From positions 1,798,001 through 1,862,000 of the forward strand of contig NZ_CP031305.1 in assembly GCF_004799645.1 (NCBI RefSeq): 64,000 bases of DNA. The letters run 5' to 3'. This document shows positions 7,747-16,854 of this stretch, piece by piece. Under the pieces are notes generated by a model that saw nothing but the letters and a program-made list of their open reading frames with translations, was not told the origin of the DNA and searched no databases. The position numbers and the translations under genes are program-made. Source of the stretch: Natronorubrum bangense (GTDB lineage: Archaea > Halobacteriota > Halobacteria > Halobacteriales > Natrialbaceae). Position 1 is the stretch's first letter. Each line of letters starts with the position of its first letter.

Positions 7747-9276
7747 ATGGCCCTCTCCGATTCCATCACTGCCGTCGTCGCCGTGCTCCGCCGCCGACCG
7801 GCTGACATCCTGCCGTGGTATCTCCTCGGTGCTGCGGTTCCCGCGGTCGCCCGCGTGATCCCGTTTCTCGCCCTCACGATCGGCTTTCTCTACCTCGAGG
7901 TCACTGGCCGTCTCGCAGCGGCCCGGGAGGCGGTGACTGGACTCGAGACCGATCCACCAGATCCAGACGCCGACCCGGAGGCGTTCGAGGAGTGGCTAAC
8001 CGAGTTCGAACCCGTTGTCGAACAACTGCTCACGCCGGGGCTTATCCTCCTCGTTGCCGTGACGATTGTCGCGACGCTGCTCGTGGGTGTGGTCCTCTAT
8101 GCAGCTGTCACCGCCGGCCAGCTGACGGCCTGTGCCGCTCGGCTGCGTGACGAGCGTGGACTGACTGCTGGGCTTGCGGGTGCTCGGCGCTACTGGCTGC
8201 GATTTCTCGGCCTGTACGTCCTCGAGATCCTGCTATGGCTTGTCGTGTTCCTGACGGTCGGAATCGGCGTTGCACTCGTCGCCGCGCTCGTCGCGGTCGC
8301 CACCGGCTCGATGCTCGTCGCCGGCCTCGTGGCACTGCTTGCGGGACTCGTCCTCGTTGCCGTACTCGCCGCCGTTCGGGCGCTGTTCGCGTTCGCGCCG
8401 GTGTCGGTCGTCGTCGACGACGCGACCGTCGTCGGATCGCTGTCGAACACCGTCTCCTTCGTCCGTGCTCGCCCGGTCCATGCTGGCTTTTACTATCTCG
8501 TCGCCGTCGGGACGCTTCTTGCGTTCTCGGTCGTCTCGGGCGTGCTCACGCTCGTTGACGTCACCGCCTTCCCCTCGCTGGTGACCGTCGTGTTCGTCTT
8601 TCCCGCCCTCGATCTGTTGAAAACGGCCCTCTACAGCGGCGCTCGAGGCCGACTCTCCCCACCGGCCATGCCCGAGCGATCGCTTCGCGGCCAGTTCAGT
8701 GATGGCGTTCGTCGTGGCTGGACTGAGATGACGGTGTTCGTTCGGGGAACACTCGGCACGCACGCACTCGTCGTTGCCCTTGCCGTCGCCAGCTTCTGGG
8801 TTGGCTGGGAGCTTTCCGAGCCACTCGTTGGCCCCGTCGAAACGTCGATTTCAGCCCGTCTCGAGGGCCACATCGCCCCAGCCGCAGCCCTCGAGTTCTT
8901 CGGCAACAACTGGCTGGTCGCGCTCACGACAGCCATCTCCGGAGTCGTGCTCGTGCTCCCCGCGATCGTCTCGCTGCTGTTTAACGGGCTTGTCATGGGT
9001 ATCTACGCACGAACCGAGGTCGCTCCGATGGAACTGCTCGCGTTCGTTATTCCGCACGGGATCTTCGAGATTCCGGCGATTTTCATCGCCACGGCGCTCG
9101 GTGTCCACCTCGGGCTCGTCGGCTGGCGGACGATGCGAGGGCGAGCGACTCGAGCGGAGTTGGCCGATGCCCTCGAGCGATCGTTCTGGGTGCTCATCGG
9201 CGTCGGCATCCTGCTGGCGATCGCGGCGGTGATCGAGGGCTTCATCAGTCCGTACTACTTCCGGCTGTTCCTCTGA
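7747..9276 (+). CDS. Stage II sporulation protein M family membrane protein
   Basis: A 509-residue multi-pass membrane protein. The N-terminal half (residues 1-310) holds about six long hydrophobic helices. The C-terminal region from about residue 340 (FVRGTLGTHALVVALAVASF) through IVSLLFNGLVMGIYA and ELLAFVIPHGIFEIPAIFIA matches the SpoIIM family, with its conserved PHGIFEIPA motif. Archaea do not sporulate; archaeal members are membrane proteins of unknown role, possibly in envelope or transport functions. The start follows an AT-containing promoter-like stretch and there is no in-frame alternative nearby. Confidence 0.82.
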   Translation: MALSDSITAVVAVLRRRPADILPWYLLGAAVPAVARVIPFLALTIGFLYLEVTGRLAAAREAVTGLETDPPDPDADPEAFEEWLTEFEPVVEQLLTPGLILLVAVTIVATLLVGVVLYAAVTAGQLTACAARLRDERGLTAGLAGARRYWLRFLGLYVLEILLWLVVFLTVGIGVALVAALVAVATGSMLVAGLVALLAGLVLVAVLAAVRALFAFAPVSVVVDDATVVGSLSNTVSFVRARPVHAGFYYLVAVGTLLAFSVVSGVLTLVDVTAFPSLVTVVFVFPALDLLKTALYSGARGRLSPPAMPERSLRGQFSDGVRRGWTEMTVFVRGTLGTHALVVALAVASFWVGWELSEPLVGPVETSISARLEGHIAPAAALEFFGNNWLVALTTAISGVVLVLPAIVSLLFNGLVMGIYARTEVAPMELLAFVIPHGIFEIPAIFIATALGVHLGLVGWRTMRGRATRAELADALERSFWVLIGVGILLAIAAVIEGFISPYYFRLFL

Positions 9277-9288
9277 TCGGTGTTCGGC

Positions 9289-9822
9289 TCACTCCTCGAC
9301 GGTGATCGAAATCTCGTCGGTCTCGCCGAACGCGCGATGGGGCCCGTCGGCCAGCTGGAGACACAGGTCGTACTCGCCCGGCTCGAGGTCGATCTCCCCC
9401 TCGGACTGGCCGTCGCCCCAGTGGTAGAAGCCGTCTTCCTCGGCCTCGTCGCTCGGACCGGGGAAGGTCTCGCCCTCCTCGAAACAGTCCTGGTCGACCA
9501 GCACGTGCAGGTGCCCCTCGCCCTCGACGGCCTCGCCGGCCGGCGCGAGCTCGACGCCCTCGACCTCGGCTTCGATCTCGACCGGCGATTCGACGGTGTC
9601 GCCGTCTTCTGGTGTCACGAACATCGCGGCCGCGTCGTCGGGTTGGTCCGCAACCGTAACCTCCTCGTCGTCTTCCGCGCCGTTTTCGACGTCGTCGTTG
9701 CCGTCTTCCGGATCGTCCTCGTCCGGGTCGTCCTCTCCGAGACAGCCGCTGACGCCGACAGCACCCACCATGGCAAGCATCCCGAACGTCCGCCGTGTGT
9801 AGGTCGGTTCTTCAGTGCTCAT
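9289..9822 (-). CDS. DUF4399 domain lipoprotein
   Basis: A 177-residue predicted Tat-exported lipoprotein: Arg10-Arg11 (TRRTFGML) precede a hydrophobic stretch and the lipobox GVSGC with Cys27. A very acidic linker (DDPDEDDPEDGNDD) leads to a DUF4399 domain, recognised by GEGHLHVLVD and ending GEYDLCLQLADGPH with AFGETDEISITVEE. The domain is an immunoglobulin-like fold of unknown role, presumably on the outer face of the membrane. It is convergent with the SpoIIM-family gene, separated by 12 bases. Confidence 0.85.
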   Translation of the reverse strand: MSTEEPTYTRRTFGMLAMVGAVGVSGCLGEDDPDEDDPEDGNDDVENGAEDDEEVTVADQPDDAAAMFVTPEDGDTVESPVEIEAEVEGVELAPAGEAVEGEGHLHVLVDQDCFEEGETFPGPSDEAEEDGFYHWGDGQSEGEIDLEPGEYDLCLQLADGPHRAFGETDEISITVEE

Positions 9823-9965
9823 AGCTAACACACCTCTCCACCGTGCATCAGGCTTGTGAACGTTCAGCCGGGTATGGGCAGCCTGTGACAATGGCTGTCT
9901 CGCATTCGAGTAAGTAACAGGTAATTGCGATCCCATCGAACCAAGATTACTCCGAAGAGCCGTCG

Positions 9966-10236
9966 CTATCGACGGCACAGAGGAATCAGGCGATCGGCGA
10001 ACGACACGCCGAAAGCCAGGGAGTAGATGGTTCCGACGAGTCCGAGCACGGTTTCGATCGTAAACGCGAGGGTCGGACTCCCGGAGAAGACGAGTTCGCC
10101 CCAGCTCGAACGATTTCCAGGCCCGGGCAAAGAGCAGGCCGACGAAGACGGCGGTGATCGCGAGCGACGTGGGCCTGACGGCGACGGCTACAGGTCGAAC
10201 AGGGCAAGTTCCTCGGTGTTTGCCCCCGATCATCAT
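9966..10236 (-). pseudogene. Frameshifted small membrane protein remnant
   Basis: From an ATG at 10236 the frame runs MMIGGKHRGTCPVR and then SLAITAVFVGLLFARAWKSF, a clear membrane helix. After a run of four C/G bases at 10099-10102 the sensible frame continues one base out: GELVFSGSPTLAFTIETVLG, LVGTIYSLAFGVSFADRLIP, to a stop at 9966. Removing one base from that run joins both halves into one small two-helix membrane protein. Either the gene is broken or one base is wrong in the sequence. The family is not recognised. Confidence 0.5.
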
Positions 10237-10355
10237 CCGGACGGCGTTCCCCTTCGATGGGAGTCCGTCCGCTGGCCGGCTGGTCGACCATTCGACCTTG
10301 CCGCTGGCTGGCGAACACCGAACCAATAAAGATGAACGGGTCCGTCGTCAGGGAC

Positions 10356-11315
10356 ATGACGACGACGCTCGGAACGGCGAGCGCAAGGCCCGGAGAGATC
10401 GATACGGGCCGTCTCGAGGTTGGCGAAACCCGGGACGGAAGCTCGTTCGGTCTGCCCGTTGCCGTGATCAACGGCGAGCGGTCGGGAAAAACGCTCTACA
10501 TGCAGGCGGCGAGCGATGGTGACGAACTCAACGGTGTCGGTGTTATCAAGCGTGTTGTCCCCCAACTCGACCCAGCCGAGATCGCTGGCACAATTCTGGT
10601 CGTTGGGATCGTCAACTACCACGCCTTTCAGGTCGCCGAACATCGCAATCCGATCGACGATACGAAAATGAACCGGGCTTACCCCGGCAACGAAAACGGA
10701 ACCTCGAGCGAGCGGATCGCGGCTGCGACGTTCGAGGCCGCGACCCGGGCGGATCTGATCCTCGATCTCCATCAGGGGTCGACCAGCCGCATGATCGATG
10801 AGGTTCGGGTTCGCTGTGGAACACGCCACCGAATCCACGACAAGTGTCTCGAGCTGGCGAAGGCGTTTGGCTGTGGCTACATTCTGGACCAGAAAGGGCC
10901 TGATGGCCAGCTTGCCCGTGCGGCACCAAACGAGGGTATTCCGACTGTCGACCCCGAACTCGGCGGCTGTGTTGGCTGGGACGAATCGAGCATTCGGAAA
11001 GGTGTCGAGGGCGTGTTCAACGTCCTTTCCTACTACGGCTTTCTCGACGGCGAGGTCACACTCGAGACCCAGACCCGCGCCCACGGGTTCGAACAGTTCG
11101 GTGCACCAAACGGCGGACTCGTAACGTTCCAGAAAGAGCTGGGCGACCGCGTCCGCGCCGGTGAGACGCTGTTCGAACTCACGACGCCCTTTGGCGAGCC
11201 GAAAGCCGAGGTCACAGCAGACAGCAACGGAATTCTCTGGCGAACCCGCCGGCTGCCACAGGTCGCGACCGGTGAGTACGTCTGCTCTGTGGCAACCGAC
11301 ATCGACGAGTACTAA
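10356..11315 (+). CDS. Succinylglutamate desuccinylase/aspartoacylase family protein
   Basis: A 319-residue zinc-carboxypeptidase-like deacylase of the AstE/AspA family. The second zinc motif DLILDLHQGS (His139), the substrate-binding KMNRAYPG, and a C-terminal beta domain (FGAPNGGLVTFQKELGDRVR) are present. The first zinc motif, normally G-x-H-G-D-E, reads ASDGDE (residues 51-56), so the expected His is Asp53; the codon GAT differs by one base from CAT. Activity may therefore be reduced or altered. I start at the ATG giving MTTTLGTASARPGEIDTG; an in-frame ATG at 10332 would add eight residues. The stop is followed at once by the threonine-synthase-like gene. Confidence 0.85.
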   Translation: MTTTLGTASARPGEIDTGRLEVGETRDGSSFGLPVAVINGERSGKTLYMQAASDGDELNGVGVIKRVVPQLDPAEIAGTILVVGIVNYHAFQVAEHRNPIDDTKMNRAYPGNENGTSSERIAAATFEAATRADLILDLHQGSTSRMIDEVRVRCGTRHRIHDKCLELAKAFGCGYILDQKGPDGQLARAAPNEGIPTVDPELGGCVGWDESSIRKGVEGVFNVLSYYGFLDGEVTLETQTRAHGFEQFGAPNGGLVTFQKELGDRVRAGETLFELTTPFGEPKAEVTADSNGILWRTRRLPQVATGEYVCSVATDIDEY

Positions 11316-11316
11316 C

Positions 11317-12471
11317 ATGCCGTCTGCCCTCCACTGTCCGGCCTGTGACCGTCTCTACGACCCTGGACCTGACGAACCCTGGCGCTGTGCGTGTGGCCAC
11401 GCCCTCGAGTTCGCGGATCGGCCACGTCCACAGGGCGAGCCACTCCCCCTCCATCGGCTCGACACCAGCGAGGGGCTCTGGACGTTCTTCGAATTCCTTC
11501 CGATCGAGAAACGCGTCACGTTCCACGAGGGGTTTACGCCGCTCGTCGACGCTCCCGAGTGGGACGTCCAGTTCAAACTCGAGTACGTCTTTCCGACGGG
11601 GTCGTTCAAAGACCGCGGCGCGACGACGACGCTCTCTCGAGCTCTCGAACTCGGCGTCGAGAAAGTCATCGAAGACTCCTCGGGCAACGCTGGGGCATCG
11701 ATCGCGACGTACGCCGCTCGTGCGGGCCTCGAGGCGGATATCTACGTCCCTGCGGACGTCACACAGTCGAAGCTGATGGCCATCCAGCGAGCCGACGCCC
11801 GGCCGGTCCGGGTCGAGGGTGATCGTCAGGACGTCACGGCTGCCTGTCTCGAGGCCGTCGAGGGCGAGGCCTCTCAGATCACAGACGCCGAGAGCGGCGC
11901 AGCCCCCCGCCAGACGGGTGCGGGCTGGTACGCCAGCCACGCCTGGAACCCGGCCTTTTATGCGGGGACGATGACGTTTGCGTTCGAGGTCGCCGCCCAG
12001 CGCGAGTGGACCGTTCCCGACGCCGTCGTCCTCCCGATCGGTCACGGCACGCTCTTTCTCGGTGCTTACCGTGGCTTTTCGCTGCTCAACGAAGCCGGCA
12101 TCGTCGACGGAATGCCACGACTGCTCGGTTCCCAGTCGGCGGGACACGCTCCTATTGTCGCTGAACTCGGCGGCCGAACGGTCGCCGACGACGATGCCGC
12201 CGCCGATATTGCCGACGGCATTCAGATCACCGAACCGGCCCGCAAAGCCGAGATCCTCGAGGCAATCGCCGAGACCGACGGTGACGCCATCGCACTTGGT
12301 TCTGATCCGATCGAGAGCGCGCTCGACAGACTCCACCGCGGCGGGTTCTACGTCGAGCCTACCTGTGCGGTTGCCCCCGCAGCACTCGAGGCCTACCGCG
12401 AGGCCGGAACCATCGCCGACGATGACGATGTCGTCGTTCCTCTGACTGGAAGCGGATTGAAAACCCTATGA
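11317..12471 (+). CDS. Threonine synthase-like pyridoxal phosphate enzyme
   Basis: A 384-residue fold-type II PLP enzyme. An N-terminal zinc ribbon (Cys7, Cys10, Cys24, Cys26) precedes the catalytic domain; PTGSFKDRGATTTL carries the Schiff-base lysine Lys98, followed by DSSGNAGASIATYAARAGL and IYVPADVTQSKL, and the phosphate-binding VVLPIGHGTLFLGAYRG. This matches archaeal threonine synthase homologues (O-phosphohomoserine to threonine), though haloarchaea carry several paralogues, so the substrate is not certain. One base separates it from the upstream desuccinylase-like gene, implying one transcript. Confidence 0.82.
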   Translation: MPSALHCPACDRLYDPGPDEPWRCACGHALEFADRPRPQGEPLPLHRLDTSEGLWTFFEFLPIEKRVTFHEGFTPLVDAPEWDVQFKLEYVFPTGSFKDRGATTTLSRALELGVEKVIEDSSGNAGASIATYAARAGLEADIYVPADVTQSKLMAIQRADARPVRVEGDRQDVTAACLEAVEGEASQITDAESGAAPRQTGAGWYASHAWNPAFYAGTMTFAFEVAAQREWTVPDAVVLPIGHGTLFLGAYRGFSLLNEAGIVDGMPRLLGSQSAGHAPIVAELGGRTVADDDAAADIADGIQITEPARKAEILEAIAETDGDAIALGSDPIESALDRLHRGGFYVEPTCAVAPAALEAYREAGTIADDDDVVVPLTGSGLKTL

Positions 12472-12496
12472 GGACCGAGTACTGACGATGCGGTAG

Positions 12497-13033
12497 ATGG
12501 TCAGCCGTCCAGCCGACTACTGTCCTCACTGCGGCGAGTCACTCGAGACAATCACGTTCGACGGTCGCGAGCGCAGCCACTGTCCGGTCTGTGAGGACGT
12601 GGTCTGGCATAACCCGGTCCCCTGTGCCAGCGTCGCTGTCGTCGATCGGTCGCGTTCGGAGCCCGCAGTGCTCTGTGTTGAACGGGCCGTTCCGCCAGGT
12701 ATCGGCGAGTGGACGCTCCCCGGCGGTCACATGGAGGTCGGTGAGGAGCCTGCGGCCGCCGCCGTCCGTGAACTCGAGGAAGAAACCGGCGTCGCGCTCG
12801 CCGCCGACACGCTCGAAATTCTCGATGCGACGACGATGCCGCCCCGGAATGGCAAGCACGTGACGACGATCCACTACGTCGCCGACTGGGCCGACGCGAT
12901 CGGCAAGCCAACGGCCGGCAGCGACGCGAACACGGCCCGGTTCTGGTCGCCGACGACGTTTGCCGCCTCCGGCGAGACGTTCCGGCCGATTCACGAGGCG
13001 TGGTTCCGGGCTGCGGCCACGTATTTCGACTGA
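12497..13033 (+). CDS. Nudix hydrolase with N-terminal zinc ribbon
   Basis: A 178-residue Nudix protein. Cys9, Cys12, Cys29 and Cys32 (CPHCGESLE and CPVCEDV) form a zinc ribbon as in NudC-like pyrophosphatases. The Nudix box GGHMEVGEEPAAAAVRELEE followed by ETG spans residues 77-98 and supplies the metal-binding glutamates. Members with this layout hydrolyse ADP-ribose, NADH or related nucleotides; the exact substrate is unclear. It starts 25 bases after the threonine-synthase-like gene in the same direction. Confidence 0.88.
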   Translation: MVSRPADYCPHCGESLETITFDGRERSHCPVCEDVVWHNPVPCASVAVVDRSRSEPAVLCVERAVPPGIGEWTLPGGHMEVGEEPAAAAVRELEEETGVALAADTLEILDATTMPPRNGKHVTTIHYVADWADAIGKPTAGSDANTARFWSPTTFAASGETFRPIHEAWFRAAATYFD

Positions 13034-13103
13034 CGACCGACTCGACGACCGACGAGCGGCGAAACCCGACATTCCTTTAGTTGCCCCCTGAATACGAGCG
13101 GGT

Positions 13104-14891
13104 ATGTTCCTCTCCCTACGCGCGGAGGTCGAGACCGCCCTCGAGGAGGCACTCGTAGCACTCGACTTCCCGACGGACGACCTCGGAATCGAAGAACCGC
13201 CGGAAGACGTGCCGAGCGTGCTTGCCTCGAGCGTCGCCTTCCGACTCGCTGGCGAAGCCGGAGCCCCACCGCCACAGGTCGCGAGCCAACTTGCCGACGA
13301 GATCGACGCCGACGACCTGACGTACGTCTCCGAGGTGCAGACGCAGGGTCCGTATCTCAACTTCCTGCCGAGTGATGTCTACTTCGCAGAGACGCTCGAG
13401 ACGGCAACCGACGAGCGTTACGGCGCGCTCGACGACCGCGAGGAGTCCGTCGTCGTCGAACACACGAGCGCGAACCCAACCGGCCCGGTCCACGTCGGCC
13501 GCGCGCGAAACCCCATCATCGGTGATGCGGTGTCGAACCTGCTCGATATGGCCGGCTACGATGTCGATCGACACTACTACGTCAACGACGCCGGCCGACA
13601 GATGGCCGTCTTCACCTGGGCCTACGAGACCTTCGACGAGGCTGATCTCGAAGACGAGCCCGAACGCGACCGCATCGAGTACGACCTCGTCCGCTACTAC
13701 CGCAAAGGCAACGCCTACCTCGAGAACGCCTCCGAGAGCGAGGTCGAGGCGGCCGAAGCCGAGATCGAGTCGATCATGCAGGGACTCGAGGCCGGCGACG
13801 AGGAGGCCTACGAGCGCGTCAGCGAGGTCGTCGACCAGGTGCTCTCGGGCATGAAAGCCTGTCTCGGCCGGCTGCCCGCGGAGTTCGACGAGTTCGTGAA
13901 GGAGACCCGATTCATGCGCAACGGCGACACCGACGACCTCGTTGCCCGACTCAAAGCACTCGACGAGGCCGTTTACGAGGAAGACGCCTGGCAGCTCGAA
14001 CTCGACGACCACGGCATCGACAAAAACCTCGTCTTCCTGCGCTCGGACGGCACCTCGCTGTACGCGACCCGCGACCTGGCTCATCACGAGTGGAAGTTCG
14101 ATAACTACGACCGCGCGGTGACGGTCCTCGGTGAGGATCACAAGCTGCAGGCCAAACAGGTCCGGAGCACGCTCGAGTTACTCGACAACGACACCGATGG
14201 GCTCCAGCAGGTGCTCTACTCCTATGTCAATCTGCCCGAAGGGAAGATGTCCACCCGTCGGGGCACCGGCGTCGATCTGGACGACCTGTTAGATGAGGCG
14301 ATCGACCGCGCCCGCGAGGAGGTCGAGGATCGACTGGACGACCGTATCCGAGACGACGACCTCGATGCGGACGACATCGAACGCATCGCCCACCAGGTCG
14401 GGATCGGTGCGGTCCGCTACGACATCGTCTCCAAGCAGCCGACGAAAGCGATCACCTTCGAGTGGGAACAAGCGCTCGACTTCGAGGCCCAATCCGCGCC
14501 ATACGTCCAGTACGTCCACGCGCGCTGTTGTGGCATCCTCGAGGAAGCCGACCTCGATCCTGACACCGACCTCGCGCAGCAGGACGTGGAACTCGAGGCG
14601 CTCGAGGCCGACCTGCTCGAAACCGACGCCGAACGGGATCTGCTCGAGACGATCGCCCGATTCCCGGCGGTCGTCGACGAGGCGGCCGACGATCTCGAAC
14701 CACACCAGGTTGCGACGTTCACTCGCGAGTTTGCTGACCGATTCAACGCGTTCTATCGGGAGTGCCCGGTGCTTGCCGACGACGTCGACCCTGACGTTCG
14801 TGAGGCACGCCTCGCGCTCGTGGCCGCGTCGAAACATACGGTCGCGAACGCACTCTCGATCCTCGGCGTGGAACCGCCGCGGTCGATGTAA
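13104..14891 (+). CDS. argS: Arginine--tRNA ligase
   Basis: A 595-residue class I aminoacyl-tRNA synthetase charging tRNA-Arg. The N-terminal Arg-tRNA-synthetase domain (residues 1-100) is followed by the catalytic core with [15 protein letters not shown] (the HIGH-type motif at 130-133) and [12 protein letters not shown] (the KMSKS equivalent), and a DALR anticodon-binding domain at the C-terminus ([15 protein letters not shown], ending [20 protein letters not shown]). Length and order are normal for archaea. Start ATG is preceded by a TATA-like TTCCTTTAGTT about 30 bases upstream, fitting a near-leaderless mRNA. Confidence 0.97.
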   Translation: MFLSLRAEVETALEEALVALDFPTDDLGIEEPPEDVPSVLASSVAFRLAGEAGAPPPQVASQLADEIDADDLTYVSEVQTQGPYLNFLPSDVYFAETLETATDERYGALDDREESVVVEHTSANPTGPVHVGRARNPIIGDAVSNLLDMAGYDVDRHYYVNDAGRQMAVFTWAYETFDEADLEDEPERDRIEYDLVRYYRKGNAYLENASESEVEAAEAEIESIMQGLEAGDEEAYERVSEVVDQVLSGMKACLGRLPAEFDEFVKETRFMRNGDTDDLVARLKALDEAVYEEDAWQLELDDHGIDKNLVFLRSDGTSLYATRDLAHHEWKFDNYDRAVTVLGEDHKLQAKQVRSTLELLDNDTDGLQQVLYSYVNLPEGKMSTRRGTGVDLDDLLDEAIDRAREEVEDRLDDRIRDDDLDADDIERIAHQVGIGAVRYDIVSKQPTKAITFEWEQALDFEAQSAPYVQYVHARCCGILEEADLDPDTDLAQQDVELEALEADLLETDAERDLLETIARFPAVVDEAADDLEPHQVATFTREFADRFNAFYRECPVLADDVDPDVREARLALVAASKHTVANALSILGVEPPRSM

Positions 14892-15000
14892 GCGACGCGA
14901 GAGCGCTGCGCACGCTCCGCTGTCCAGTTCGATTGCGAATTATATCACGCTGTTACTTGTTGTTATAAATAAACCAACGGTTCCGTCTGCGCCGTCGACG

Positions 15001-15507
15001 TTATGTCGCCGATCTCTCAACTTTTCCGTGGAACTGTTCTGCCGAAATCTCGTCCTCGCGGTACTCAACGAGCCATTGGACGTCGATGGTGTACGTGACC
15101 ACATGCTTCTCGTCGTGGTCGACAGTCAACTCGATAGTCTCGAAACTGTCTGCGAACGTCTCCATGTCGTCGACTGCCCCGTCAAGATCGTCAGCGAGCA
15201 TCTCGAGTTCGGCGTGAAGTTTCTCGTAATCGGTGATCTCGCTTTCGGCGATGATTGTGACGACGTCGTCTTCGTGTTCGACCTGCGTAACCGACACCTC
15301 GTCGCTGCTAATCTCGAATCCGTCGCTGTCGAATCCGGAGATGTCATCGGTATCGTCGTCACCGTTATCGCCGTTGTCTCCGTCGGTGGACGATCCGGAC
15401 CCATCGTCGCTCGGTTCGTCATCGTCGCTTGTTTCATCGCTGGAACAGCCAGCCAGTGCGGTCATGAGTGCGGCGCCACTGCCAAGGAGTACTTTTCGTC
15501 GCTCCAT
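15001..15507 (-). CDS. Tat lipoprotein, unknown function
   Basis: A 168-residue predicted lipoprotein: MERRKVLLGSGAALMTALAG carries a twin-arginine signal with lipobox ALAGC (Cys21). An Asp/Ser/Gly-rich linker (residues 22-55) leads to a compact domain with alternating strands and helices, including YEKLHAELEMLADDLDG and ETIELTVDHDEKHVVTYT. The folded part resembles small haloarchaeal lipoprotein domains of unknown role. It stands alone between argS and the MinD-type gene. Confidence 0.75.
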   Translation of the reverse strand: MERRKVLLGSGAALMTALAGCSSDETSDDDEPSDDGSGSSTDGDNGDNGDDDTDDISGFDSDGFEISSDEVSVTQVEHEDDVVTIIAESEITDYEKLHAELEMLADDLDGAVDDMETFADSFETIELTVDHDEKHVVTYTIDVQWLVEYREDEISAEQFHGKVERSAT

Positions 15508-15789
15508 GCTCGACCCGTAGATGACAGAGATGATTAGTAATCAGTTCGTTACTGTCTTCTGTCCGTTTCTGTCTGGTACCGATTAATATCACGGTGACAA
15601 ATGGCATTATCGAGGTCGATAGAGACTGAAGCGGGCACTTTCTGTTCGAGCTGAAACCCAGTATGCTGTGCATGACTCTCTGCCCACACAGATATTCTCA
15701 AATCGACGAATGTAATTGAACCCAACAGTGTACGCCAGGAAATCGACGGTTTAGGGACTGCCTACTGGCCGATAACACGTGCCACTGGA

Positions 15790-16662
15790 TCAGGAATCTG
15801 ATTCGGCTTCGGTGATTGCACTCGAGACGTCGTCGTGTGCTGCTTCCCGCTCGCCGCGGTCGCCGTCACTGTCTGCTGCTGAACTGCTTTCGGACTCAGA
15901 CTCGTCACCGAGTTCGGTCACCTCCTCGTCCGCTCCACTCGAGTCGGGGATGTCGATGCCAGCCAGGTCCGCAGCGAGTTGTCGGTAGGCGGTGGCGGCA
16001 GGGCCATTGGGTTCGTAGACGATCAGCGGCGTGCCAGCGTAGACGCTCTCTCGAGCCGCGGCGTCTTCTGGAATCGTTCCCAACAGGTCCGTCTCGAGGC
16101 GTGTGGCAATCTCTTCGTGGGAGATGTCGCTGTCGGGCAACGTGCGAGTGACGACGAGTCCGGCGACCGTGCCGCCGGCCCGTTCGGTCAACTCGAGGGT
16201 TTTTTTCGAGTCGTGGACGGCTGCTGGTTCAGGTGTCGAGACGAGGATGACCGAATCGGCCAGCCCCAGCGGGAGAACAGTTTCGTGATTGACGCCGGCA
16301 CCGACGTCGAGAAAGACGTAGTCGAACCGATCTCGAAGCTCGGAAACGACCTCGCGGAGCCCTTCCGGTGAGGTGTCGGCGTACTCATCGAGGCTGGTGC
16401 CGCTTGGAACGGCGACAATATTCTCAGTAACACTGTAGATGGCATCATCGATCGATGCCGCTCCGGACAACACGTCGTGTAGCGTCATCGAATCTGGAGT
16501 CAGGCTGACGAACCCGGCGAGGTTCGCCATCCCGAGATCAGTGTCAACGATAGCGACGCGTTCACCAGCCTGTGCTAGCGCCGTGCCGAGATTGACCGTC
16601 GTCGTCGTTTTTCCGACGCCCCCCTTCCCGCTCGCGATAGCATAGACCGTCTCGTGAGACAT
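15790..16662 (-). CDS. minD: MinD/ParA family ATPase
   Basis: A 290-residue deviant-Walker ATPase. GKGGVGKTTTTVNLGTAL (residues 12-29) is the deviant Walker A motif with the signature Lys, VAIVDTDLGMANLAG the switch I/A' region, and YVFLDVGAGVN the Walker B. These proteins dimerise on ATP and position other complexes on membranes or DNA; haloarchaeal MinD paralogues place archaella and chemoreceptor arrays. The last 45 residues are a Ser/Glu/Asp-rich disordered tail ending AITEAESDS; I see no obvious amphipathic membrane-targeting helix. Its promoter holds a perfect palindrome (listed separately). Confidence 0.88.
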   Translation of the reverse strand: MSHETVYAIASGKGGVGKTTTTVNLGTALAQAGERVAIVDTDLGMANLAGFVSLTPDSMTLHDVLSGAASIDDAIYSVTENIVAVPSGTSLDEYADTSPEGLREVVSELRDRFDYVFLDVGAGVNHETVLPLGLADSVILVSTPEPAAVHDSKKTLELTERAGGTVAGLVVTRTLPDSDISHEEIATRLETDLLGTIPEDAAARESVYAGTPLIVYEPNGPAATAYRQLAADLAGIDIPDSSGADEEVTELGDESESESSSAADSDGDRGEREAAHDDVSSAITEAESDS

Positions 16663-16669
16663 ACTGATG

Positions 16670-16685
16670 TACTGTCCGGACAGTA
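16670..16685 (-). promoter_or_regulatory. Perfect 16-bp palindrome in the minD promoter (putative operator)
   Basis: TACTGTCCGGACAGTA is a perfect inverted repeat 8 to 23 bases upstream of the minD ATG at 16662. It lies just downstream of the TATA box at 16698-16703, over the expected transcription start, which is where a repressor would block initiation. The regulator is unknown. Confidence 0.6.
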
Positions 16686-16697
16686 GAACGGGAGCAC

Positions 16698-16703
16698 CTT
16701 AAA
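16698..16703 (-). promoter_or_regulatory. TATA box for minD
   Basis: On the minus strand the sequence reads TTTAAG, about 38 bases before the minD ATG, giving an expected start of transcription inside the palindrome and an almost leaderless mRNA. Confidence 0.45.
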
Positions 16704-16854
16704 TCGTCACCTCAACTCCCGGCCCATGGAATGTGGCCGACACGTCGGTCTCAGCCCTGATACGGACCGTTGCGGTGGCTGTTTACCGACAGCCGTTGAC
16801 AGGTCGACAGGTGTGTCAAAGGATTCTTACCCACAGCACCGTTCTGTACGACCA

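Noticed and set aside
9289..10326. A 345-residue frame extending the DUF4399 lipoprotein far upstream
   Set aside because: The Tat signal and lipobox require the start at 9822; the upstream part belongs to the broken membrane protein and non-coding DNA.
16726..16854. N-terminal extension of aRF1 with a CxxC-like MECGRHV...CGGC segment
   Set aside because: aRF1 proteins start at the chosen ATG, and a TATA-like box lies just before it; the extension has no relatives known to me.
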